Shown: positions 1 through 7,666, counted from the first letter of the stretch. The stretch is DNA of 17,771 nt from Pseudomonadota bacterium (GCA_003242525.1 QGUU01000003.1:1-17771); one strand, 5' to 3'. Notes: generated by a model from the sequence alone, not told the origin. Numbers and translations are program-made.

Positions 1-534
1 CCGCTTTATGGCCGACAGATCCGGTCGGGCGGGTAGGCTCGTGGCATGCACCAGTTGTGAGGCAATGCGCTCGGCGCCATTGCGGCTGGTGAAGGGGTCG
101 GTCAGCCCTGGCCAGGCGATGCGCTCGCCGGAGCGGGAAAGCAGTTCTGCCATGGCAAGGGCCAGCACCAGCGCGCGCGACTCCTTGGAGACCGAAGCGC
201 CGGCCGATTTGAACAGCATGGAAGGCGATGGGTCGGCCCATATCCATACAGTATGGGCCGCTTCCCATTCGCGGTCCCGCACATAGGTATGGTCGTCGCG
301 CGCCGAGCGGCGCCAATCGATGCGGCTTACCGATTCGCCTTCGGAATAAGGTCGGAACTGCCAGAAGTTTTCGCCAATGCCCCGCTTGCGGCGGCCGTGC
401 CAGCCCGAAATCATGGTGTTGACGATGCGGCGCGCCTCGACAAGAAGGTCCGGCACCAGCGAGGCCCTGAGCCGGCCGCGGGCAAGGGCGTCGCGGGCGG
501 CGACCGGTGCCTGCGCCTCGCCTATACGGGCCAT
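1..534 (-). CDS. DUF58 domain protein (partial, C-terminus beyond window)
   Basis: The first 178 codons of a DUF58-family protein are present; the reading frame is open to the window edge, so the C-terminal part is missing. The family is usually encoded next to a MoxR ATPase and is thought to act with it in chaperone-like or envelope-related work, sometimes with a von Willebrand A-like fold; no enzymatic activity is established. Visible hallmarks are the GWHGRRKRGIGENFWQFRPY stretch (about residues 46-65) followed by the diagnostic YSEGESVSRIDWRRSAR segment, then a hydrophobic strand ending in WADPSPSM, which resembles the DxSxS start of a vWA-like domain. The ATG overlaps the stop of the upstream moxR-like gene by one base (TGATG), so the two are translationally coupled. 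Family assignment is firm; function is unknown. Confidence 0.88.
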   Translation of the reverse strand, partial: MARIGEAQAPVAARDALARGRLRASLVPDLLVEARRIVNTMISGWHGRRKRGIGENFWQFRPYSEGESVSRIDWRRSARDDHTYVRDREWEAAHTVWIWADPSPSMLFKSAGASVSKESRALVLALAMAELLSRSGERIAWPGLTDPFTSRNGAERIASQLVHATSLPARPDLSAIKR

Positions 535-1538
535 CAAATTCCCTTCACAAGTTTCGCGACCACGTCGCGCACGCTCATGCCCTCTGCGCGCGCGGCGAAG
601 GTCAGCGCCATCCGGTGTTGCAGCACCGGCTCTGCCAAAGCACGCACATCATCCACGGATGGCGCCAGCCGCCCATCATAGAGGGCGCGTGCGCGGGTGC
701 ACAGTATCAGCGCCTGGCTGGCGCGAGGGCCTGGCCCCCAGGCGATATGCCTGTCTGCATCGGCATCACCATGGTCTGGCCTGGCGGAACGCACGAGCTT
801 GAGGATTGCTTCCACCACGCTTTCGGGCACCGGCATGCGGCGGACCAACGCCTGAATCTCCCTGAGCCTTTCGGGTTGAACGACGTTGAGCGCCTTTGCC
901 TCGTCGATGCCTGTCGTTTCCAGCAGGATGCGGCGTTCGGCCTCTAGCTCCGGATAGAGAATGTCGATCTGCATCAGGAATCGGTCGAGCTGCGCTTCCG
1001 GCAGCGGATAGGTGCCTTCCTGTTCAAGAGGGTTCTGGGTCGCCAGGACATGGAAGGGCGATGGCAGGTCGTAGCGCGCGCCCGCTACGGTGACATGGTA
1101 TTCCTGCATTGCCTGCAGAAGCGCCGATTGGGTGCGGGGCGACGCGCGGTTGATTTCGTCCGCCATAAGCAATTGCGCAAAGATCGGGCCCGAAATGAAG
1201 CGGAAGGAGCGCCTGCCCGCTTCGTCCTGCTCCATCACCTCGGAGCCCAGAATGTCGGAGGGCATCAGATCCGGCGTGAACTGTATGCGGCGGGAATCTA
1301 GGCCCAGAACGACGCCAAGCGTTTCCACGAGCTTGGTCTTCGCCAGGCCGGGTACTCCGACAAGAAGCGCATGGCCGCCGGCCAACAGCGCCACGAGCGT
1401 TCTTTCCACCACGCTTTCCTGCCCGAAGATGACGCGGCCGACGCCCTCACGGATACGGGAGATATCGGCGAGCGCCCTTTCCGCCTCGGCCACCATCTCC
1501 TTCTCATTGAGTGGGCTTTCCTTGACGATCACGCTCAT
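534..1538 (-). CDS. MoxR-family AAA+ ATPase
   Basis: This encodes a 334-residue AAA+ ATPase of the MoxR type, typical in length. Visible motifs are Walker A GVPGLAKT (61-68), Walker B LLMADE (about 123-128) followed by INRASPRTQSALLQAMQE, the sensor-1 segment LATQNP (165-170) and the family signature EGTYPLPEAQLDRF (about 174-187). MoxR ATPases act as cytoplasmic chaperones that assemble or activate partner proteins, often DUF58 or vWA proteins encoded next door, as here. The start was placed at the ATG preceded by AAGGA nine bases upstream; the frame stays open 28 codons further, but that extension looks non-coding and lacks the family's N-terminal pattern. The gene begins a minus-strand operon with the DUF58 gene and diverges from the DUF1285 gene. 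The specific substrate is unknown. Confidence 0.92.
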   Translation of the reverse strand: MSVIVKESPLNEKEMVAEAERALADISRIREGVGRVIFGQESVVERTLVALLAGGHALLVGVPGLAKTKLVETLGVVLGLDSRRIQFTPDLMPSDILGSEVMEQDEAGRRSFRFISGPIFAQLLMADEINRASPRTQSALLQAMQEYHVTVAGARYDLPSPFHVLATQNPLEQEGTYPLPEAQLDRFLMQIDILYPELEAERRILLETTGIDEAKALNVVQPERLREIQALVRRMPVPESVVEAILKLVRSARPDHGDADADRHIAWGPGPRASQALILCTRARALYDGRLAPSVDDVRALAEPVLQHRMALTFAARAEGMSVRDVVAKLVKGI

Positions 1539-1622
1539 GCCTATCCATCCTTCTGGCTGGAACAACGATCGCGCGGTACAACCGCGTAGTGCCGCGAATC
1601 GGCTCCGCGTGGTCCGTTCCAA

Positions 1623-1650
1623 AACTTAAACCACGAGCATAGGCTGACAA
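1623..1650 (-). promoter_or_regulatory. possible promoter of the moxR-like operon
   Basis: On the minus strand a TTGTCA -35 (1645-1650) is followed after 16 bases by TAAGTT (1623-1628). The -35 matches the consensus at five of six positions and the -10 only weakly. It lies about 85 bases before the moxR start, in the divergent intergenic region. This is a pattern match only. Confidence 0.22.
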
Positions 1651-1678
1651 GCGCGCCAACAGTGACTATTTCGTGACG

Positions 1679-2308
1679 ATGGCCGAACACTCCAGACAGT
1701 TTGCCGACAGTATTGCGAACGCCGCAGATACGAAGGGCCTGGAAGCGCTGATTTCCCGCGCCGCCGGTGCAGGCAAGGGCCTGCCGCCCGTAGAGCGGTG
1801 GGATCCGCCCTTCTGCGGTGACATCGACATGGAAATCCGCCAGGACGGTACCTGGTACTATATGGGCACGCCGATCGGTCGTGCGCCGCTGGTGCGGCTT
1901 TTCTCCACGGTGCTGCGAAAGGACGAGGACGGCAAGACCTATCTCGTCACCCCCGTGGAACGGGTGGGGATCCGCGTGGTCGATGCGCCTTTCGTGGCCG
2001 TTGAGGTGCATGTTTCCGGCCGCGGCGATGAACAGGTCGTCACTTTCCGCACCAATGTCGGCGATGTGGTGGAGGCTGGGCCGGATAATCCCCTGCGTTT
2101 CGTCGATGAAGCTGAAACAGGAGGCCTGAAGCCTTATGTTCTGGTGCGCGGGCGGCTGGAGGCATTGGTGGCGCGGCCGGTCATGTATGAATTGGTCGAA
2201 CATGGCGAAGAGATCGAAGTGAGCGGGGAGGTGATGTTTGCCATCCGCTCGCGCGGAGCGACCTTCCCCATCATGTCGGCGGAGCGGCTGGCTGCCTTGA
2301 GTGCGTGA
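1679..2308 (+). CDS. DUF1285 domain protein
   Basis: A 209-residue cytoplasmic protein of the DUF1285 family, whose function is not known. Recognisable features are the N-terminal LPPVERWDPPFCGDIDMEIR segment, the GTWYYMGTPIGRAPLVRLFS block (about residues 57-76) and the LVTPVERVGIRVVDAPFVAV block (about 89-108), a conserved beta-rich core. No signal peptide or membrane segment is seen. I chose the ATG at 1679; a GTG two codons upstream (1673) is also possible, and neither has a good Shine-Dalgarno sequence. The stop overlaps the ATG of the Nudix gene (TGATG), so the two are probably translationally coupled. In rhizobial relatives I recall this gene commonly preceding the CoA Nudix hydrolase and CCA enzyme, which fits a conserved operon. 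Confidence 0.88.
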   Translation: MAEHSRQFADSIANAADTKGLEALISRAAGAGKGLPPVERWDPPFCGDIDMEIRQDGTWYYMGTPIGRAPLVRLFSTVLRKDEDGKTYLVTPVERVGIRVVDAPFVAVEVHVSGRGDEQVVTFRTNVGDVVEAGPDNPLRFVDEAETGGLKPYVLVRGRLEALVARPVMYELVEHGEEIEVSGEVMFAIRSRGATFPIMSAERLAALSA

Positions 2309-2943
2309 TGGATCAGCAGACCGTTCCCATGTTCTCAGCAGCGGATTTCCGGCTGCGGGCGGCCGCGCAGGCCCCCGTTTCGCCGGGGGAGACATATGGC
2401 GACCACCGCTTCAACCCAAATCATCCCCGCTTGGTGGCAGCCAACGGACCGCTGCGCGACGCGGCAGTGCTGGTTCCCGTCGTCGATCACGGCGCCGAGG
2501 CGACGGTGCTTCTTACCAAGCGGGCGGAGACCTTGCGCAACCACACCGGCCAGGTGGCCTTTCCGGGCGGGAGGATCGACCCGGGCGACGCCTCGGCGGA
2601 GGCGGCTGCATTGCGCGAAGCCATGGAGGAGATCAGCCTTCGACCAGAGTTCATCGAAGTGGTTGGCCGCATGCCGGACTACGTATCCGGCAGCGGCTAT
2701 CGCATTGTTCCCATCCTGTCGGTGGTAACGCCCGGCTTCGCCCTGCAACTCAACCCGGACGAGGTTGACATGGCCTTTGAAGTGCCGTTGCGCTTCCTCA
2801 TGGATCCGGCCAATCATCGCCGTGGCAGCCGGGCCTGGAACAACCTGGAATGGCTCTTTTACGAGATGCCCTATGAAGGCAACCGCATCTGGGGCGTGAC
2901 TGCCGGCATCATTCGCACGTTGTATGAAAGGCTTTACGCTTGA
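2308..2943 (+). CDS. Nudix hydrolase, CoA pyrophosphatase type
   Basis: A 211-residue Nudix hydrolase of the CoA pyrophosphatase (NudL/YeaB-like) group, expected to cleave CoA or its derivatives to phosphopantetheine and 3',5'-ADP. The group-specific signature before the Nudix box is clear: VLLTKRAETLRNHTGQVAFP (67-86). The box itself, GGRIDPGD followed by ALREAMEEISL (to about residue 111), keeps the REXXEE metal-binding core; the early Glu is Asp and the usual Gly near the end is Ser, the former being normal for this group. The C-terminal WGVTAGIIR motif also matches CoA pyrophosphatases. It overlaps the DUF1285 stop by one base, and its own TGA overlaps the TTG start of the CCA gene, so all three genes are coupled. 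Substrate is inferred from family only. Confidence 0.9.
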   Translation: MDQQTVPMFSAADFRLRAAAQAPVSPGETYGDHRFNPNHPRLVAANGPLRDAAVLVPVVDHGAEATVLLTKRAETLRNHTGQVAFPGGRIDPGDASAEAAALREAMEEISLRPEFIEVVGRMPDYVSGSGYRIVPILSVVTPGFALQLNPDEVDMAFEVPLRFLMDPANHRRGSRAWNNLEWLFYEMPYEGNRIWGVTAGIIRTLYERLYA

Positions 2944-4208
2944 GCGAGCCGGTGTCCATCGCAGGCAGGGCCGATTGGCTTGAGGAAAAGCATTTGCAGA
3001 AGCTGCTGGCGGTGCTTTCGGCGGATGGCGAGAGGGCGCGAATTGCAGGGGGCGCGGTGCGCAACGCCCTGCTCGGGCAACCCGTCGCGGACGTCGATAT
3101 TGCGACCACGACATTGCCGGAGGAAACGGCGCGGCGAGCCGAGGCTGCCGGCTTCAAGCCTGTTCCCACCGGCATCGCGCACGGTACCGTCACCGTCGTG
3201 GCAGGCGGCAAGCCCTATGAGGTGACAACGCTGCGCGCCGACGTCGAGACAGACGGACGCCGGGCCAAGGTATCGTTCGGCCGAGACTGGAAGGCCGACG
3301 CAGAGCGGCGTGACTTCACCATCAACGCGCTTTATGCGGAGGCCGATGGTTCGGTGATCGACCTCGTGGGCGGGGTCGCGGATGTGGAAGCACGACGCCT
3401 TCGCTTCATCGGTGATGCCGAGGCTCGGATAAGGGAAGACTATCTCCGAATCCTTCGCTTCTTTCGCTTCTTCGCCTGGTACGGCGATGGACGTCCCGAC
3501 GCCGAGGGCCTGAAGGCCTGTGCCCGGCTGAAGGATGGTATTGACCGGCTCTCGGCCGAGCGGGTCTGGTCGGAACTGAAGAAACTTCTGGGCGCTCCCG
3601 ATCCATCCCGCGCCTTGCTGTGGATGCGGCAGGCCGGCGTGCTATCGCGCGTGCTTCCCGAAAGCGAGAAATGGGGCATTGACGCCCTTCACGGCCTGGT
3701 CGGCACGGAGCGCGACCTGGGCTGGAAGGCGGACCCGCTGCTTCGACTGGAGGCCATTGTTCCGCCCGATGTCGTTCGCATGAAATCTCTGGGTGAACGG
3801 CTTAAGCTGTCGAAGGAGGAAGCCAACAGGCTTCAGCGCTGGGCGATGAGCGCTCCAGTTGACAGCGAGTGGACGGAAAGCACGCTTGCCAAGGCTCTTT
3901 ACCGGGGCGACGTGCAGGGCCTGGTGGACAGGCTGCGGCTTGCCCTGGCATTGGCTCGCTCGCGAGCGGCCGATGACGACCAGTCGATGATGCGGGCGGG
4001 GCGGCTTTCGCGATTGCTGGCCTTTGCCGAAAAATGGAAAAGGCCGCTCTTTCCGATCAAGGGCGCAGACCTGGCGGCACTTGGCATTCCAGCAGGACCG
4101 AAGCTGGGGACCTTGCTGAAGCGGCTGGAAAATGACTGGATTGAATCAGGGTTTTCGTTAAGCCGCGACGCGCTCATGGAGCGCGCCGCAAAGGACTCTG
4201 CAAACTGA
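2940..4208 (+). CDS. cca: CCA tRNA nucleotidyltransferase
   Basis: A 422-residue class II polymerase-beta-type nucleotidyltransferase that builds or repairs the 3'-CCA end of tRNA using CTP and ATP. Visible landmarks are the GGAVRN motif (37-42), the catalytic metal-binding DVD (51-53) in QPVADVDIATT, the RRDFTINAL block (123-131) typical of the neck and nucleotide-selection region, and RIREDYLRILRFFRF (163-177). The rest is the helical tRNA-binding body. Initiation is best placed at TTG 2940: it overlaps the preceding stop and has AAAGG eight bases upstream. A GTG four codons later (2952) is an alternative. The alphaproteobacterial family also contains poly(A) polymerase-like proteins; the absence of another candidate and the length favour the CCA-adding role. 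It ends nine bases before the convergent DUF1059 gene. Confidence 0.9.
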   Translation: MSEPVSIAGRADWLEEKHLQKLLAVLSADGERARIAGGAVRNALLGQPVADVDIATTTLPEETARRAEAAGFKPVPTGIAHGTVTVVAGGKPYEVTTLRADVETDGRRAKVSFGRDWKADAERRDFTINALYAEADGSVIDLVGGVADVEARRLRFIGDAEARIREDYLRILRFFRFFAWYGDGRPDAEGLKACARLKDGIDRLSAERVWSELKKLLGAPDPSRALLWMRQAGVLSRVLPESEKWGIDALHGLVGTERDLGWKADPLLRLEAIVPPDVVRMKSLGERLKLSKEEANRLQRWAMSAPVDSEWTESTLAKALYRGDVQGLVDRLRLALALARSRAADDDQSMMRAGRLSRLLAFAEKWKRPLFPIKGADLAALGIPAGPKLGTLLKRLENDWIESGFSLSRDALMERAAKDSAN

Positions 4209-4217
4209 AGGCTGACC

Positions 4218-4403
4218 TTAAGCTGCGTCGGAAACCTTCTCGATACGCGAACGGATGGCCTCGATCATTGTCTCGCGGATGGTCTCCTCGCCATGGGTTT
4301 CACGCAGGTGCTGCACCGCCCGGCGCATGACTTCGGCTTCCTCTTCCGCGCGCGTGTGCCAGTCACAGCCGGGAACCAGCGATCCGCAATGGAACTCTTT
4401 CAT
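4218..4403 (-). CDS. small DUF1059 domain protein
   Basis: A 61-residue protein of the DUF1059 family, function unknown. It starts MKEFHCGSLVPGCDW and carries a Cys6...Cys13 pair and later His32 and His37, a C2H2-like spacing that could bind zinc, followed by an amphipathic helix. The ATG at 4403 was chosen over one eight codons upstream because it has a perfect AAGGAGG five bases or so before it, and the conserved family start is MKEF. It follows hemF on the same strand with a gap of about 108 bases and converges on cca. Codon use looks like the neighbours. Metal binding is my inference from residue spacing only. Confidence 0.85.
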   Translation of the reverse strand: MKEFHCGSLVPGCDWHTRAEEEAEVMRRAVQHLRETHGEETIRETMIEAIRSRIEKVSDAA

Positions 4404-4511
4404 CCCTTCCTCCTTCACGCTTTCCAAACATGGGCAGGATCATAACATGAAAGGGCGCTTTTGGTTGCCGGAGAATGGTGCGTAACATTCCTCCCGCCCG
4501 AATTACGCAGC

Positions 4512-5426
4512 TTAAGGCCATCTGACCGCCGGCGGCAGGCTGGATAGAATCGAGGACACGTTGCCGCCCGTCTTGAGGCCAAAAACGGTCCCCCGATCGT
4601 AGAGCAGGTTGAACTCAACGTAGCGTCCCCGCCGCACAAGCTGTTCCTCGCGGTCCGCCTCGGTCCAACTGGTGTTGAAATTGTTCCGCAGGAGGTGCTG
4701 GTAAACGACCAGAAACGAGCGCCCGACATCCTGGACAAAGGCGAAATCGGCATCCCACCCGCCTTTTTCGTCCGGCGAATGCAGCCAGTCGAAGAAGATA
4801 CCGCCGATGCCTCGCGGCTCGTTGCGGTGCGGCAGAAAGAAATATTCGTCACACCATTCCTTCATGCGGTCGTAGTCCGCGACCTGCGCGTGCTTCTCAC
4901 AGGCGAAACGCATGGCGCGGTGAAAGAGCTGGGTGTCAGGATCCTCCTGCGTGCGACGCCTGTCGAGAACGGGTGTGAGGTCGGCACCGCCGCCAAACCA
5001 TTGCCGCGTGGTGACGACCATGCGCGTGTTCATGTGTACCGCCGGCACGTTGGGATTCCATGGATGCGCGATCAGGGAAATACCGCTTGCCCAGAAACTG
5101 GGATCGTCCTCGGCGCCCGGAATCTGCCTGCGAAATTCCGGCGAGAACTCCCCATGGACGGTGGAGGTATGAACGCCCACCTTCTCGAAAACCCGGCCGC
5201 GCATGATCGACATGACGCCGCCGCCGCCCTTGCCATCCTCACGCTGCCAGGGCGTTTGCTCGAAGCGTCCCGGCTCCCATGAGGATTGCGGGCCTGTCAG
5301 TTCGTCCTCGATCTCCTCGAATGCGGCGCAGATGCGATCGCGCAAGGCTTCGAACCATGTTCTCGCCTTTTCCTTCTTTTCCTCGATGTCGGCGGGCAGG
5401 CCCGCTGGGATATCCGGTCGTTCCAA
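4512..5426 (-). CDS. hemF: aerobic coproporphyrinogen III oxidase
   Basis: A 304-residue oxygen-dependent coproporphyrinogen III oxidase, catalysing two oxidative decarboxylations that give protoporphyrinogen IX in haem synthesis. Length matches E. coli HemF (about 299). Family motifs are abundant: [20 protein letters not shown] (67-86), VHMNTR (130-135), [10 protein letters not shown] (143-152), [20 protein letters not shown] (190-209) and [20 protein letters not shown] (265-284). The start is TTG 5426, giving [18 protein letters not shown] as in rhizobial HemF proteins, with GGAGAA suitably upstream; the frame is open for 88 further codons, but that extension crosses the intergenic region and a divergent gene. 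One oddity is NVSSILSS near the C-terminus, where the family usually has Glu before SIL. It is soluble and cytoplasmic. No FNR/FixK-type box was seen upstream. Confidence 0.96.
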   Translation of the reverse strand: MERPDIPAGLPADIEEKKEKARTWFEALRDRICAAFEEIEDELTGPQSSWEPGRFEQTPWQREDGKGGGGVMSIMRGRVFEKVGVHTSTVHGEFSPEFRRQIPGAEDDPSFWASGISLIAHPWNPNVPAVHMNTRMVVTTRQWFGGGADLTPVLDRRRTQEDPDTQLFHRAMRFACEKHAQVADYDRMKEWCDEYFFLPHRNEPRGIGGIFFDWLHSPDEKGGWDADFAFVQDVGRSFLVVYQHLLRNNFNTSWTEADREEQLVRRGRYVEFNLLYDRGTVFGLKTGGNVSSILSSLPPAVRWP

Positions 5427-5523
5427 AACGCTTCTCCGTTCTCGGACCCAAGGTCGACAAAGGACTCGTCTTTTGCCGGTTGGACCCCTAATCTGTCTTT
5501 GCCATGGGTCAAGGAGTTCTTTC

Positions 5524-5781
5524 GTGCGCACTCCGTCGCGACCGCCGCTGGATGGCTTGAGGAAGAGGCTGGAGAAGTCCCGCGCTGATGGCGGGAGCCG
5601 ACCGCGCGACGGCTTCCTGCGCGAAACTTTCGTCTTGCCGCGCCGCGATGCACGGTTGAAGGCCAGGGAGTGGTTCGACCGCTGGCCCAAGCAGGCCTAC
5701 TGGACGGAAATCGAAAGCTGGTTCGAGAGACCCGGCGACGTGATAGAATTCACGATGCGCAGGCTTCCGGCAGCGGATTGA
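5524..5781 (+). CDS. small conserved-looking protein of unknown function
   Basis: An 85-residue basic protein begun by GTG at 5524, with AAGGAG seven bases upstream, which decides the start. The frame is open much further upstream but that part is antisense to hemF. The N-terminal half is rich in Arg and Lys ([17 protein letters not shown]); the C-terminal half contains [20 protein letters not shown] and the ending [17 protein letters not shown], a compact and tryptophan-rich pattern that I remember only loosely from rhizobial hypothetical proteins. There is no signal peptide, membrane segment or catalytic motif. It diverges from hemF with 97 bases between starts. I do not recognise a function; an RNA- or DNA-binding role would be only a guess from charge. 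Confidence 0.72.
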   Translation: MRTPSRPPLDGLRKRLEKSRADGGSRPRDGFLRETFVLPRRDARLKAREWFDRWPKQAYWTEIESWFERPGDVIEFTMRRLPAAD

Positions 5782-5809
5782 GCGGGCAGCAATCGATGCA
5801 GCAGCAATC

Positions 5810-6211
5810 TCAGCGCCGCTTCCTGGACAGGTTCAGGTCCACGGCCGCGCGGACAAGTTCTTTGAATGCCTGCTCGTCGATTTGATCACCTTCGCGAAGG
5901 TCGATCGCGCGGCGCACATTTCCTTCGAGGCTGGAATTGAACAGGCCAGCGGGGTCCTGGAGCGAAGCCCCCTTTGCGAAGGTCAGCTTGACGACCGACC
6001 GGTAGGTCTCGCCCGTGCAGATGATGCCGGCATGTTCCCAAACCGGCACGCCGCGCCACTTCCAGGTCTCCATCACGTCCGGATCGGCTTGTTTTATCAG
6101 TGCCCGTAGCCGGCAAAGCATTTCGCCTCGCCAGTCACCAAGCTCTGCGATTCTTTTGTCGATCAGTTGCGAGGGCGTATTGTCTTCAGTGCCAGCTTGT
6201 CTGTCCGTCAT
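5810..6211 (-). CDS. DUF1801 domain protein (first paralogue)
   Basis: A 133-residue DUF1801 (YdhG-like fold) protein. The core reads LRALIKQADPDVMETWKWRG (about 35-54), then VPVWEHAGIICTGETYRSVV, TFAKGASLQDP and a helical tail with VRRAIDLREGDQIDEQAFKEL, the pattern of the family. Pfam DUF1801 includes Bacillus subtilis YdhG/Fra, proposed as a frataxin-like iron chaperone, but most members have no known role. It is the last gene of the five-gene operon led by arsR, 32 bases after its paralogue, and converges on the gene ending at 5781. The two paralogues are clearly divergent, so this is not a recent duplication. No secretion or membrane signal is seen. Confidence 0.85.
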   Translation of the reverse strand: MTDRQAGTEDNTPSQLIDKRIAELGDWRGEMLCRLRALIKQADPDVMETWKWRGVPVWEHAGIICTGETYRSVVKLTFAKGASLQDPAGLFNSSLEGNVRRAIDLREGDQIDEQAFKELVRAAVDLNLSRKRR

Positions 6212-6243
6212 GGTGCCACGCGTCCCCCGGCCAGCTTGACCTG

Positions 6244-6684
6244 CTACATGCGTTCGCCCGGCAATCGACTTGCCTGGCGTATCCAGTCGGTCAGCAGGGC
6301 CTCGTCCAACTGGTCATTCTCGTGAATGTCGAGATAACGCACATGCTTGTGCTTCGATGCGCCCGGAGGCTGCGGCTTGAGCGAGGCGCCCCGAAAAAAT
6401 GCCACCTTGATGTATCTCGTGTAGCAGTGAAAGCTGAGGAACCATCCATCATCGCTGCCGTAAAAGGGCGAGCTCCACTTAACTGCCTTGCGCACGCCGG
6501 GTACGGTTTGCTCGATCAGTCTGTCCAGGCGTTGGCCAACCTGGCTCTTCCAATCGGGCATCGCGGCGATATAGTCCTGAACGGGACCGTCTCCTTCGCC
6601 CTTGGGAATTTGCGGATTTCCGCCGGAGAGAAGCCGTGGCTTGTCTCGCGTAGCATTTTTGGCATCGGCCTGGCCTTTTGTCAT
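6244..6684 (-). CDS. DUF1801 domain protein (second paralogue)
   Basis: A 146-residue DUF1801 protein with a lysine-rich, probably flexible N-terminal extension of about 35 residues and a core of RLDRLIEQTVPGVRKAVKWS (about 53-72), PFYGSDDGWFLSFHCYTRYI and VAFFRGASLKP, ending with the usual C-terminal helices. The start at ATG 6684 has AGGAG six bases upstream and overlaps the preceding stop (ATGA), implying translational coupling to the small membrane protein. The frame continues upstream to 7044, but that part is out of frame with two real genes and is not used. Function unknown; the family is sometimes found with ArsR and SRPBCC genes, as here. Confidence 0.87.
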   Translation of the reverse strand: MTKGQADAKNATRDKPRLLSGGNPQIPKGEGDGPVQDYIAAMPDWKSQVGQRLDRLIEQTVPGVRKAVKWSSPFYGSDDGWFLSFHCYTRYIKVAFFRGASLKPQPPGASKHKHVRYLDIHENDQLDEALLTDWIRQASRLPGERM

Positions 6685-6908
6685 CGAGCGCTCCTGTTCG
6701 CGGTCGCGGTGTGTCGGCGCCTCACATAGGGAAGGGCAAACAGATAGAGGCCGCTGAGCAGAAGGAGGAAAAGCGGAGGCAGCGGCGAATAGACGATCCA
6801 CGCCGGTGGTGCGCCCGAGGCCATGGCCGCGAGGTTGGCGATCACCGTCAGCGTGAAGATGATCGATAACCACCGGTGGAATTGGCGGATCAATCTGTTG
6901 GGGTTCAA
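6681..6908 (-). CDS. small two-helix membrane protein
   Basis: A 75-residue protein with two predicted transmembrane helices: about residues 14-31 (LSIIFTLTVIANLAAMAS) and 43-62 (LPPLFLLLLSGLYLFALPYV), followed by a basic RRRH tail, so both ends are probably cytoplasmic. Initiation is at TTG 6908, decided by AGGGAGG placed five bases upstream; no in-frame ATG gives a sensible start. The stop overlaps the ATG of the DUF1801 gene, and the start lies 35 bases after the SRPBCC gene, so it is inside the operon. I do not recognise the family beyond a generic small inner-membrane protein of ArsR/SRPBCC neighbourhoods. Confidence 0.8.
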   Translation of the reverse strand: MNPNRLIRQFHRWLSIIFTLTVIANLAAMASGAPPAWIVYSPLPPLFLLLLSGLYLFALPYVRRRHTATANRSAR

Positions 6909-6943
6909 GACAACCTCCCTGTGTGGCGCGGCTTTTCCGGCAC

Positions 6944-7342
6944 TCACTCCATGCGAGCCAGAACCTGCTCCAGATTGGCGAAGAAGCGTGGCCATCCCAT
7001 TGTTGCGCCTCGATAATAGGACGTCTGGTCGGGCTTGAAGCCAATCTGTTCCATGCGCAGGAGCGTTCCGGCAGCGGTGCGCGTCAGCGTCCATGTGATG
7101 ACGCTTTTCAGGTCCTTGGTATCCCAGCTGTAGGAAAGCTTTCTGGCCGGCTCGATCGCCTTGACCTCGCAATTGACCGCTCCCCAATCGGCGGCCGCGG
7201 TGAACCGGTGGCCCAGCTCCAGCTTGAAGTCATTTCTCATCAGCCATTCTTCGATGAGATGGGATCGTGTCAGCGCGCCCCAGATCTTCTCGGGCGGATG
7301 CGGAAACTCGCGTTCGACAATGACTGAGCGTGTTTCGGTCAC
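6944..7342 (-). CDS. SRPBCC / AHSA1-type protein
   Basis: A 132-residue single-domain SRPBCC protein of the AHSA1 (activator of Hsp90 ATPase homologue 1-like) type, a fold that forms a deep pocket for hydrophobic ligands. Visible family features are VEREFPHPPEKIWGALTRSHLIEEWLM near the N-terminus, the beta-strand segment KLSYSWDTKDLKSVITWTLT, and a final helix RGATMGWPRFFANLEQVLARM. The start is GTG 7342, overlapping the arsR stop as GTGA. Pairs of ArsR regulator plus AHSA1-type protein are a common operon type in bacteria; the ligand is generally unknown. It is cytoplasmic, with no signal peptide. The alternative longer frame upstream overlaps arsR and is not credible. Confidence 0.9.
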   Translation of the reverse strand: MTETRSVIVEREFPHPPEKIWGALTRSHLIEEWLMRNDFKLELGHRFTAAADWGAVNCEVKAIEPARKLSYSWDTKDLKSVITWTLTRTAAGTLLRMEQIGFKPDQTSYYRGATMGWPRFFANLEQVLARME

Positions 7343-7662
7343 TGATCCATCCTGTTCAGCAGGTCTTCCAGCTTGTCGAATCGGCCTTCCCAGAACCCGG
7401 TCATCTCGGCCGCCCACTCGGCCAATTGCGCCAGAGCCTCCGGTCGCGCGCTGTAATGCGTCTGGCGGCCCTCATGGCGGGCGTGCACAAGGCCGGCCTT
7501 TCTCAGCAGTCCGAGGTGCTTGGAGACGGCGGGCTGGGATATTCCCGCCTGTGCGGTAAGCACGCCAACTGTCTGTTCGCCTTCCCGGCACAGGCGTTCG
7601 AAGATAGCGCGGCGTGTCCGGTCGGCCAGTGCCCTGAACAGAAGGTCCTGATTGTCGTGCAT
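7339..7662 (-). CDS. ArsR-family winged-helix transcriptional regulator
   Basis: A 107-residue ArsR/SmtB-type repressor. The DNA-binding winged helix is clear: LFRALADRTRRAIFERL (8-24), then TVGVLTAQAG ISQPAVSKHLGLLRKAGLV (31-59) and the wing HARHEGRQTHYS (60-71). There is no ELCVCD-type cysteine metal site, so it belongs with the non-metal ArsR proteins that accompany AHSA1-type genes. It heads an operon with overlapping or close downstream genes. A strong promoter with inverted repeats of ATCCATAACC lies just upstream, which suggests autorepression. The start at 7662 is the only sensible ATG; its ribosome-binding site is weak (GGA five bases upstream). Confidence 0.93.
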   Translation of the reverse strand: MHDNQDLLFRALADRTRRAIFERLCREGEQTVGVLTAQAGISQPAVSKHLGLLRKAGLVHARHEGRQTHYSARPEALAQLAEWAAEMTGFWEGRFDKLEDLLNRMDQ

Positions 7663-7666
7663 TCAA

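Noticed and set aside
1541..2395. 284-codon minus-strand reading frame opposite the DUF1285 gene
   Set aside because: DUF1285 motifs and coupling to the Nudix gene are on the plus strand; the antisense frame also overlaps the start region of the moxR-like gene's neighbours without a ribosome-binding site.
4479..4509. Inverted repeat TGCGTAA / TTACGCA between hemF and the DUF1059 gene
   Set aside because: Seven-base arms with a 17-base loop and no T-run are too weak to call a terminator or operator.
5427..5690. N-terminal extension of HemF by 88 codons
   Set aside because: It crosses the intergenic region and runs antisense into the divergent gene, and the family N-terminus starts at 5426.
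6685..7044. N-terminal extension of the second DUF1801 protein, suggesting a fusion
   Set aside because: It overlaps the two-helix protein and SRPBCC genes in another frame, and a strong ribosome-binding site precedes the ATG at 6684.
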